Of a stretch of DNA of 6,924 nt, positions 1 to 4,678 are shown piece after piece. Position 1 is the stretch's first letter, and the number at the start of each line of letters is the position of its first letter. Where the stretch lies: positions 1 to 6,924 of the forward strand of contig JALOPO010000096.1 of the NCBI GenBank assembly GCA_025453855.1, in the 5' to 3' direction. This stretch comes from Gemmatimonadaceae bacterium (GTDB lineage: Bacteria; Gemmatimonadota; Gemmatimonadetes; Gemmatimonadales; Gemmatimonadaceae). The notes beneath the pieces are model-generated. The model made no database searches and was not told where the DNA came from. It worked only from the letters and a program-made list of their open reading frames with translations. The translations under genes and the position numbers were made by a program.

Positions 1-204
1 CGCACGCTGCAGCACGACCTGCTGAGCGGCGGCCTGGCCACGGTCGTCGCGAACGCGGGGCGCTATCGGATCGACCCCGCGGGGCTCGCCTTCCAGCCCG
101 ACGCGGATGCGGTCGCGGCGCAGCTCCTCGTGCGGCTGGAGGAGGCGGGCGTCACGGGGGAGCCCGCGTTCGTCGACTGGCGGGGGATGGCACGGGCCTG
201 GTGA
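1..204 (+). CDS. C-terminal fragment of an unrecognised protein
   Basis: The reading frame is open from the first base of the window to a TGA at 202-204 and gives the last 67 residues of a protein whose start lies outside. The fragment begins RTLQHDLLSGGLATVV and ends DWRGMARAW. It reads as a mixed alpha/beta soluble tail with an amphipathic helix (AVAAQLLVRLEEAG) and has no membrane segment or catalytic motif that I recognise. Codon use (G/C in third positions) matches the confident genes in the window, which supports a real coding end. About 50 bp downstream lies the palindromic element at 258-399, whose long hairpin could also end or stabilise this transcript. I do not assign a function. 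Confidence 0.55.
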   Translation, partial: RTLQHDLLSGGLATVVANAGRYRIDPAGLAFQPDADAVAAQLLVRLEEAGVTGEPAFVDWRGMARAW

Positions 205-257
205 CCGCGCCCGCCGGCCCGCGACGCGGCCCGGTGATGGAGCCGTGAGGCAAGGAC

Positions 258-399
258 TAGTGTGGCGTCCCACTGATTCCTTGCAGAAGAAATCTCGTTC
301 CGATCCGTGTCGGGCAAGGCGCGCCGACGAGGCGTGCCCGCAGGCACGGCGAGGAATCGGGGCGGGATTTCTGCGAGGAATCAGTGGGACGCCACACTA
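258..399. mobile_element. MITE-like palindromic element, TA-flanked in CTAG, IS630/Tc1-mariner type
   Basis: The 24 bases at 257-280 and 377-400 are perfect reverse complements. Each copy starts at a CTAG, so TA (258-259 and 398-399) flanks the element on both sides. The symmetry continues inward imperfectly: TTGCAGAAGAAATC on the left matches TCGCAGAAATC on the inverted right arm with a GAA indel, then a CCGAT block, so almost the whole 140 bp could fold into one long hairpin around a GGCGCGCC core (318-325). There is no transposase gene inside. A short non-coding element with long terminal inverted repeats and TA duplication in a CTAG target fits MITEs mobilised by IS630/Tc1-mariner transposases; Correia-type elements are a known parallel. 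It sits 53 bp after one gene and 34 bp before the next possible start, so it may act as terminator or promoter material. The family is inferred; the inverted repeat is directly visible. Confidence 0.8.
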
Positions 400-433
400 G
401 GGGTGACCTGACGGTCGGTGATGCGTCGCATGC

Positions 434-1816
434 ATGGCACCCGACTCGTGTCGCGGGGCCAGACTGCCGATCCTTTCCGAGGATGCCCACCCATCGCCCA
501 CCCCCGAGCCGACGCCCCGCATGAGCCGCATCGGAGGCGTGGGCGGAGAGCCGTCGATCCCGTCGATCCTCACCGGACCGGTGGTGACCGGCATCCCGGG
601 CTCGGCGCGCGTGGGCACTCCGGTGGCCCCGGTCGATCCCGTGCCGCCGGTGGTCCCCGGCGCGGCCGAGGCGACGCCGCTCGCCGACGTCGCGCTCGCG
701 GGGCGGCTGGCCACCGGAGACGTGCTCCCCGAGCCGGCTGCGCTCGCCCTCGCGCTCGAGCAGGCCACGCGCGCGCTGCAGGGGGGGCGTGCGCACGACG
801 TGCTGGCGACGCTCGATGCCACCTGGTCGGCGCGGCTCGCCCATGACGCGCCGTGGTACCTGCGCGCCGCCGCGCTCGAGCTCCTCGCACGCGGCGACGA
901 TGCGGCGGCGGTGCTCCGCGATGCGATCGCGGCGCTGCCGCGATCGGCGGCGCTCCTCTACCTGCTGGGCGTGCACGCACTGGCCGGCGGCGACGACGGT
1001 GCCGCGCAGCTCGCGACCTCGCACGCGGTGGCGCTGCACCCCGATGACCCGGTGCTGCTCACGCTGCGCGCCGCGATCGAGATGCGCGCCGGTCGCGCAC
1101 CGGAGGCCGAGGCGCTGCTCGCGCGCGCATCGACGCGCGCCGGCGCGCTCCCCGTGCGCGAGTGGTTCGCGGCGCTCGTGCGCATGCCGGCGACGCGTGG
1201 CGCCTCGATGCCCGGGCGCGCCACCGCGCCCACGCCGCGCGGCACCGCCACGATGCGCGCCACGCCACGTGCCCTCCCTGCCGTCACGCCGGGCGCCATG
1301 CCGATCACGAGCGCTGCGCGCCAGACGCCGCATGCGTCGCCGCTCGTGCGCCCGACGCCCCATGGTCAGGACGCAGTGCGCGCCACGCCGCTCGGGTCGC
1401 GGCCGATCCCGTCACCCGACTCCCGGGATCACGAGTCGCTGCACGAGGCGGTGCGCTACGGCCTCGCGCTCCTCGATCCGCCGGCGGTGGCCGCGCGCGA
1501 GGCGGTGCGTCGCCGCACGCGCACCGGCGAGCTGCTCGCGATCGCCGCGCAGCATGCGGGGATCGCCGCGCCGCCGATCGCGCGTCGTCCGCCGCACGTC
1601 GCGGCGCTCCTCGTGGCGGTGCTGCTCGTGGGCGGGCTCACGACGCCGGTCACGCGCACGGCCGCGATGGTGGTGGCGGGGGCCTGCCTCGCGTGGTGGG
1701 CGCTGCGGCGCCCGCAGCGCCGCGATGCCACGGCCGACCTGCTCGCGACGGCGGCGCCACATCCCGGCACGCGAGGCATCGCCAGCGAGCGCACGGTCGA
1801 CCGGCGCATCGCCTGA
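434..1816 (+). CDS. TPR-like repeat protein with two C-terminal membrane helices
   Basis: This frame encodes 460 residues from ATG 434, or 431 from the in-frame ATG at 521 (MSRIGGVGGEP). Neither start has a clear Shine-Dalgarno site, so the N-terminus is uncertain. In order: a Pro/Gly-rich low-complexity N-terminal part (about 1-80); Ala/Leu-rich paired helices of TPR type (about 100-240, e.g. WYLRAAALELLARGDDAAAVLRDAI and LYLLGVHALAGGDDGAAQLA); a Pro/Thr/Arg-rich linker (252-330) with decapeptide repeats; a helical stretch (334-375); two hydrophobic segments (about 388-403 and 409-424); and a basic tail. TPR proteins bind other proteins. With the membrane pair near the C-terminus, the N-terminal bulk probably lies in the cytoplasm as a membrane-tethered scaffold, which is inference. 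The gene converges with the VanZ-like gene downstream. No catalytic motif is visible. Confidence 0.8.
   Translation: MAPDSCRGARLPILSEDAHPSPTPEPTPRMSRIGGVGGEPSIPSILTGPVVTGIPGSARVGTPVAPVDPVPPVVPGAAEATPLADVALAGRLATGDVLPEPAALALALEQATRALQGGRAHDVLATLDATWSARLAHDAPWYLRAAALELLARGDDAAAVLRDAIAALPRSAALLYLLGVHALAGGDDGAAQLATSHAVALHPDDPVLLTLRAAIEMRAGRAPEAEALLARASTRAGALPVREWFAALVRMPATRGASMPGRATAPTPRGTATMRATPRALPAVTPGAMPITSAARQTPHASPLVRPTPHGQDAVRATPLGSRPIPSPDSRDHESLHEAVRYGLALLDPPAVAAREAVRRRTRTGELLAIAAQHAGIAAPPIARRPPHVAALLVAVLLVGGLTTPVTRTAAMVVAGACLAWWALRRPQRRDATADLLATAAPHPGTRGIASERTVDRRIA
1319..1408 (+). repeat. Three in-frame decapeptide repeats (RxTPxxxxx[V/I]) in the TPR protein linker
   Basis: Counting from ATG 434, residues 296-305, 306-315 and 316-325 read RQTPHASPLV, RPTPHGQDAV and RATPLGSRPI, a 30-nt period encoding R-x-T-P and ending V or I. 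A fourth unit, RATPRALPAV, lies upstream at residues 275-284 (1256-1285) and is out of phase by an 11-residue insertion. The copies are diverged at DNA level, so this is an old protein repeat kept at key positions and not a fresh tandem duplication. A disordered, positively charged linker is the most likely physical role. Confidence 0.6.
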
Positions 1817-1897
1817 CCACCAGTGCGCACCGCGTGCGTCCAGCGCGCCGCGTGCGCGCTTGGATCGACTCGTGATGATGTCGCGCGAGCGCGGTGG

Positions 1898-1926
1898 CTG
1901 CGATCAGCGCGCGCGCGGGAAGCGCG
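1898..1926. repeat. 29-bp direct repeat, copy 1
   Basis: This is identical over 29 bases to the copy at 1959-1987; it begins CTGCGATCAGCGCG and ends GGGAAGCGCG. The two copies are 61 bp apart start to start, leaving 32 bp between them, and identity stops abruptly on both sides. This copy is in the non-coding gap between the two convergent genes. It would encode the same RFPRAR-stop tail on the minus strand as copy 2, so it may be a relic of a duplicated gene end. Confidence 0.75.
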
Positions 1927-1958
1927 TCAGCGCGGCATTCGCCGCCTCCGCCACCGCT

Positions 1959-1987
1959 CTGCGATCAGCGCGCGCGCGGGAAGCGCG
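1959..1987. repeat. 29-bp direct repeat, copy 2 (overlaps 3' end of the VanZ-like gene)
   Basis: This is the second perfect copy of the 29-bp repeat. It contains the TGA stop (1965-1967 on the minus strand) and the last six codons (RFPRAR) of the VanZ-like gene. The C-terminus of that protein is therefore made of repeat sequence, which suggests the repeat moved into, or was copied from, this gene end. Confidence 0.75.
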
Positions 1988-3281
1988 CGGCGCGGGCGGC
2001 CACCGCCGACCCATCCACCGACGTGACGCGGGCCGCGCGCGCCGCCGCGGCCTCGCGCCGGCGGCGCGCCACGACCTTCACGTGCTCGCGCTGCAGGTGA
2101 TAGAGCCCCGCGCCGTAGATGCTCGCCACGAAGCCGAGCAGGAGCCGCACGCCGCTCGCCCCCTCGTACGCCAGCAGGCTGCGCGTGCACTCGCCACCGA
2201 CCAGGATGAGCAGCGCCCACCGCAGCACGCGCGGCCACGTGCGGCGGAAGCCCAGCTCCGCCCGCCCGTTGAACTCGGCGATCACGTAGCCGAGCACCGT
2301 CGCGCCGACCAGCGCCTCGACCACCGGGAGCACGAGCGCGAGGCCGCCGTCGGCGGTGGGGAAGCCGAGATGCCAGAGCGGATGCGTGCGGAAGCCGCGC
2401 GCCGGCCAGATGGCCGAGCCGACGAGGAAGAGCGCCAGGAAGGGCGCGGCGGCGCGCAGCGCGGGCACCTCGAAGCGGCGCTCGTGGAACGCCGGCGCGT
2501 TGAGCCGCCCACGCCACCCCGCATACGCCGCCACCACGAGGATCGTCCCGGCGGCCAGCGATGGATCGAGACGCGCGGCGGGCGCGATCCCGACCGCGAC
2601 CCACGTGGCCGCGGCGGCACCGACGCTCCACCACGCCCGCTCGATCGTCATCGGCGCCATGGCACGCGCGACCGAGCCGAGGATCGAGGCCCCGGTGAGC
2701 CCCACGAGCAGCGTGAGCGCCAGGCGCGCGGGTTCACCCTGCGCGGCGAGGCTGCTCACCCAGAGCAGCGGCACGAGCAGGTAGAGGAGCCCCATGAGCG
2801 GGAGCTGCAGCAGGAGCACGTCCGAGGTGACCTCGTCGCTGCTGCGGCGCGCCACGGTCTCGAAGAGCGCCACGCCACACGCCGCGCCGCCCACGTGCGC
2901 GAGCACGTCCCACGGCGAGACGTGCGCATGCGGCGTGTAGAGCTGCAGCGTCTCGATGCCCACGCTCGCCACCGTCGCGAGCGACATCGCCGAGAGCGCG
3001 AACCGGTCGTGCCGCGGGCGCGTCGCGCGACGCGCGAGGAAGCCCACCGGCAGGAAGAGCGCGGCGGCGAGCGCCGCGTCACGCCACGTCGCATCCCACG
3101 CGAGGTCGTAGCTCGCCGGGATGCGGAACTCGAACGGCATGAGGGCGAGCGTGCCGATGAGCGCCAGCAGGTAGCCGAGCACGGCGACCGACAGGCGTGC
3201 GCCAGCATCGCACTCGGCGGACGGGATGGAGACGTGGCTCCCCGTGGCATAGGGCAGCGGCCGGGCGACCGTGGCTGACAT
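1965..3281 (-). CDS. VanZ-like multi-spanning membrane protein
   Basis: From ATG at 3281 this encodes 438 residues; the frame stays open further upstream on the minus strand, but that part overlaps the confident GNAT gene and reads as shadow sequence. Residues about 29-140 match the VanZ-like family: MPFEFRIP at 48-55, then E110-x-x-Q113 (ETLQLYTPH) followed by D125 and a Gly-rich helix (DVLAHVGGAACG). The Asn common in the D-x-x-x-N part of the family is His129 here. The rest holds about eight more hydrophobic segments (roughly 152-175, 187-205, 217-235, 243-255, 277-293, 313-334, 352-370 and 379-395), giving 11-12 in all, then a basic Arg/Ala-rich cytoplasmic tail. Short VanZ proteins are about 150-200 residues, so the C-terminal membrane half is an extension I cannot name. 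VanZ of enterococci gives low-level teicoplanin resistance, but most family members have no known role and resistance should not be inferred. It is transcribed divergently from the GNAT pair across a 48-bp gap. Confidence 0.85.
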   Translation of the reverse strand: MSATVARPLPYATGSHVSIPSAECDAGARLSVAVLGYLLALIGTLALMPFEFRIPASYDLAWDATWRDAALAAALFLPVGFLARRATRPRHDRFALSAMSLATVASVGIETLQLYTPHAHVSPWDVLAHVGGAACGVALFETVARRSSDEVTSDVLLLQLPLMGLLYLLVPLLWVSSLAAQGEPARLALTLLVGLTGASILGSVARAMAPMTIERAWWSVGAAAATWVAVGIAPAARLDPSLAAGTILVVAAYAGWRGRLNAPAFHERRFEVPALRAAAPFLALFLVGSAIWPARGFRTHPLWHLGFPTADGGLALVLPVVEALVGATVLGYVIAEFNGRAELGFRRTWPRVLRWALLILVGGECTRSLLAYEGASGVRLLLGFVASIYGAGLYHLQREHVKVVARRRREAAAARAARVTSVDGSAVAARAARFPRAR

Positions 3282-3329
3282 GCTCGCGAATCTCGGCAAG
3301 ACCGGTGCATACTTGAGGCAAACCTTCGT

Positions 3330-3833
3330 GTGCCTCCCGACGCATCCGTTTCCGTGCTCCAGATCGTCCCAGCGACCCCCGCCGACACGCCGGAGATCAC
3401 GGCGCTCATCCACGCGCTGGCCGACTACGAGCGCCTCGCACACGAGTGTTTCGCCACCGAGGCGCAGGTGCACGCGACGCTCTTCGGCGCGCGCCCCGCG
3501 GCCGAAGTCGTGCTCGCGCGCCGTGATGGCACGACCGCCGGCTTCGCGCTCTTCTTCCCCAACTACAGCACCTTCCTCGCGCGCCCGGGGCTCTGGCTCG
3601 AGGATCTCTTCGTGCGCCCCGAGCACCGCGGCCACGGCATCGGCCGCGCGCTCCTGGCCTGGCTCGCGGCGGAAGTCGTGCGCCGCGGCGGCGGGCGCCT
3701 GGAATGGGCGGTGCTCGACTGGAACGAGAGCGCGATCGGCTTCTACGAGTCGCTCGGCGCGCGCGGCATGACCGAGTGGACGACATATCGTGTGACCGGC
3801 GAGGCGCTGACCACGCTGGCGGCGAGCGCATGA
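3330..3833 (+). CDS. GNAT acetyltransferase, diamine (SSAT)-like
   Basis: The GTG at 3330 gives 167 residues; a second in-frame GTG at 3354 gives 159 residues starting MLQIVPATPADTPEI, which is closer to the usual GNAT N-terminus. GAGG at 3315-3318 lies 11 bases before the first GTG, a loose fit, so the start is uncertain. It transfers an acetyl group from acetyl-CoA to an amine and is expected in the cytoplasm. The pyrophosphate-binding loop is R100-G-H-G-I-G105 after LEDLFVRPEH, and the C-terminal block is W131-N-E-S-A-I-G-F-Y139-E-S-L-G-A. The pattern ALADYERL...LEDLFV...RG.GIG...WNE.AI.FY...GA closely follows spermidine/spermine and thialysine acetyltransferases, with Y139 at the position of their general-acid Tyr. 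Substrate is inferred and could be a polyamine, thialysine or another small amine. The stop overlaps the next start (ATGA, 3830-3833), so the pair is probably translationally coupled. Confidence 0.88.
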   Translation: MPPDASVSVLQIVPATPADTPEITALIHALADYERLAHECFATEAQVHATLFGARPAAEVVLARRDGTTAGFALFFPNYSTFLARPGLWLEDLFVRPEHRGHGIGRALLAWLAAEVVRRGGGRLEWAVLDWNESAIGFYESLGARGMTEWTTYRVTGEALTTLAASA

Positions 3834-4336
3834 CACGCGCAGCGGCCGGCACCGCGCTCGTGGTGCGCCCCGACGACGACGACGTGGCGGCGATCGTCGC
3901 GCTCAACAACCGCTTTGCCCCCGAGGGGCTCACGCTCCCGCGCACCCCCGCCTTCGTGCAGGCGCACCTCGACGACTTCCGCATCGTGCGCGGCGCGCGC
4001 GGCGACGTCGTCGGGCAGGTGGCGCTCGACGAGTATTCGCCGTCGCTGGCGGAGCTGGTCTCGCTCGCGGTCGCGCCCGAGGCGCAGGGGCATGGCCTCG
4101 GGCGTGCGCTCATCGAGGCCGCCGTGCAGCTCGCCGCGCGGCGTGGCTATCCACGCCTCATCGCCGTCTCGCTCGCCGACACGCTCTTCCTGCGCAGCGG
4201 CTTCACGCAGTCGAACCTCGACGACTATCCCGAGAAGACGTGGCGCTACCAGGGCGTGTCGCGCTCGGAGCTGTCGATCGGGCGCAAGCACCTCTTCGTG
4301 CGCGAGCTGTCGCGGCCGGTGTCGCCGCACCCTTGA
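3830..4336 (+). CDS. GNAT acetyltransferase, N-acetylglutamate synthase-like
   Basis: This encodes 168 residues from the ATG that overlaps the previous stop codon; no strong ribosome site precedes it, as expected for coupled translation. It is a single GNAT domain: VRPDDDDVAAIVALN near the N-terminus, then LAELVSLAVAPEA followed by the acetyl-CoA loop Q86-G-H-G-L-G91. The stretch EGLTLPRT...FRIVR and the late motif LRSGF...DDYPEKTW (P134-E-K-T-W138) resemble the acetyltransferase domain of bacterial N-acetylglutamate synthases (ArgA and short stand-alone forms), where PxKxW follows the last strand. The Cys residues that often follow this motif in ArgA are absent, so the substrate may differ and I leave the symbol blank. 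No other arginine-pathway gene is in view. The stop codon overlaps the -35 of the likely promoter for the downstream met leader. Confidence 0.87.
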   Translation: MTRAAAGTALVVRPDDDDVAAIVALNNRFAPEGLTLPRTPAFVQAHLDDFRIVRGARGDVVGQVALDEYSPSLAELVSLAVAPEAQGHGLGRALIEAAVQLAARRGYPRLIAVSLADTLFLRSGFTQSNLDDYPEKTWRYQGVSRSELSIGRKHLFVRELSRPVSPHP

Positions 4337-4361
4337 CGGATCGGCGGGGGCGACGTAGCGT
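4333..4361 (+). promoter_or_regulatory. Candidate sigma-70-type promoter for the metY-metX leader
   Basis: TTGACG (4333-4338, five of six to the -35 consensus) is followed after 17 bp by TAGCGT (4356-4361, three of six to the -10 consensus but keeping the key T-A and final T). The predicted transcription start near 4368 is about ten bases before the first riboswitch stem, which is where a start would be expected. The -35 overlaps the stop codon of the second GNAT gene. The weak -10 keeps confidence modest. Confidence 0.4.
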
Positions 4362-4375
4362 GCCTCCACAATCGT

Positions 4376-4429
4376 TCACGTGGTGATTTGCCGCCGCTTG
4401 CAGCCACGCAAAACAACTGCTAAACCGGG
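4376..4429 (+). ncRNA. SAM-II (SAM-alpha) riboswitch aptamer
   Basis: The sequence keeps the SAM-II pattern in order: stem CGTGG (4379-4383) pairing with CCACG (4404-4408), immediately followed by TGATTTG (4384-4390), then CTTGCAG (4397-4403) before the closing strand, an A-rich segment (CAAAACAA), and GCTAAA (4419-4424) followed by CCGGG. The pseudoknot could form as TTG 4398-4400 with CAA 4414-4416, or as GCAG 4400-4403 with CTGC 4417-4420. SAM-II binds S-adenosylmethionine with an H-type pseudoknot and is known mainly from Alphaproteobacteria and Bacteroidetes, upstream of methionine genes. It lies 250 bp before metY on the same strand, with a terminator hairpin directly after it. Motif match and genomic context agree; I could not run a covariance model. 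Confidence 0.9.
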
Positions 4430-4430
4430 A

Positions 4431-4469
4431 CGAGCCGAGGCGGCTTCCCTGCCTCGGCTCGCTGTGTTT
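4431..4469 (+). terminator. Intrinsic terminator directly after the SAM-II aptamer
   Basis: CGAGCCGAGGC (4431-4441) and GCCTCGGCTCG (4451-4461) form a perfect 11-bp GC-rich stem with a 9-base loop, followed by CTGTGTTT, a short U-rich tail. It starts two bases after the aptamer's GGG, so it is best read as the expression platform: SAM binding would favour transcription stop before metY. The U-tract is broken by G residues, so termination may be partial or Rho-assisted. Confidence 0.75.
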
Positions 4470-4678
4470 CATGCCCTGCTGTCGACGAATGTGATGCCGG
4501 CGTCGCCCTGAGCGACGCCCCCACGCCCCGCCCCGCGAGCCATGCGCTCGCGAGCAGCGCCGTGCGTGGCCCGACCACACCGCGAACACCCCTCGCCACG
4601 CCCCCGCGCGTGCGCCGCCCGTGGCGCACGCTCCGTCAGGCGTCGTCCCGTCACGCCCTCGCGCCACCGGAGCCCGTC
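4462..4678 (+). other. Untranslated metY leader with two further hairpins
   Basis: I find no convincing gene in this 217-base stretch. It holds two perfect small hairpins: GGCGTCGC/GCGACGCC (4499-4506 with 4512-4519, loop CCTGA) and CGCGAGC/GCTCGCG (4534-4540 with 4546-4552). Neither is followed by a U-tract, so they are not classical terminators. The rest is C-rich. A GTG at 4562 is in frame with metY and would add 39 residues, but that extension is Arg/Pro-rich, unlike the family, and is left out. Confidence 0.55.
4669..4672 (+). promoter_or_regulatory. Ribosome binding site of metY
   Basis: GGAG at 4669-4672 ends six bases before the ATG at 4679. It decides the start in favour of this ATG over the longer in-frame GTG at 4562. 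Confidence 0.7.

Noticed and set aside
257..1363. Long minus-strand open frame (368 residues) opposite the TPR gene
   Set aside because: The product is almost all Arg/Ala/Gly with no family-like pattern, and it ends in the palindromic element. It is a GC-rich shadow of the plus-strand gene.
1891..1957. Inverted repeat GCGGTGGC / GCCACCGC as a terminator between convergent genes
   Set aside because: The stem is only 8 bp with a loop of about 50 bases and no T-run on either strand, so it is not a credible intrinsic terminator.
1898..1987. 29-bp repeat, 32-bp spacer, 29-bp repeat: the geometry of a minimal type I-E CRISPR array
   Set aside because: There are only two repeats, the sequence is low-complexity GC without the usual hairpin core, the second copy overlaps the end of a credible gene, and there are no cas genes or leader in view. 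It is kept only as a direct repeat.
789..3278. 829-residue plus-strand open frame
   Set aside because: It crosses the TPR gene in another frame and runs antisense through the VanZ-like gene. Its composition is Arg-rich throughout, as expected for an unconstrained frame in very GC-rich DNA.
1965..3281. Glycopeptide resistance from the VanZ-like gene
   Set aside because: Only the broad VanZ-like family signature is present. No vanA/B/R/S/H/X genes are nearby, and most family members have no resistance role.
3275..3313. Possible promoter for the GNAT pair: CTGACA (3275-3280) with CATACT (3308-3313)
   Set aside because: The gap between the two boxes is 27 bp, too long for a sigma-70 promoter, and no better pair is visible in the 48-bp divergent gap.
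3282..3836. Upstream extension of the VanZ-like frame to ATG 3836
   Set aside because: It would overlap the whole first GNAT gene on the opposite strand. The extension reads as charged shadow sequence, while ATG 3281 starts a normal N-terminus ahead of the first membrane helix.
4562..4678. GTG start adding 39 residues to MetY
   Set aside because: The extension is Arg/Pro-rich and unlike the family, while ATG 4679 has GGAG at proper spacing and begins at the usual MetY N-terminus.
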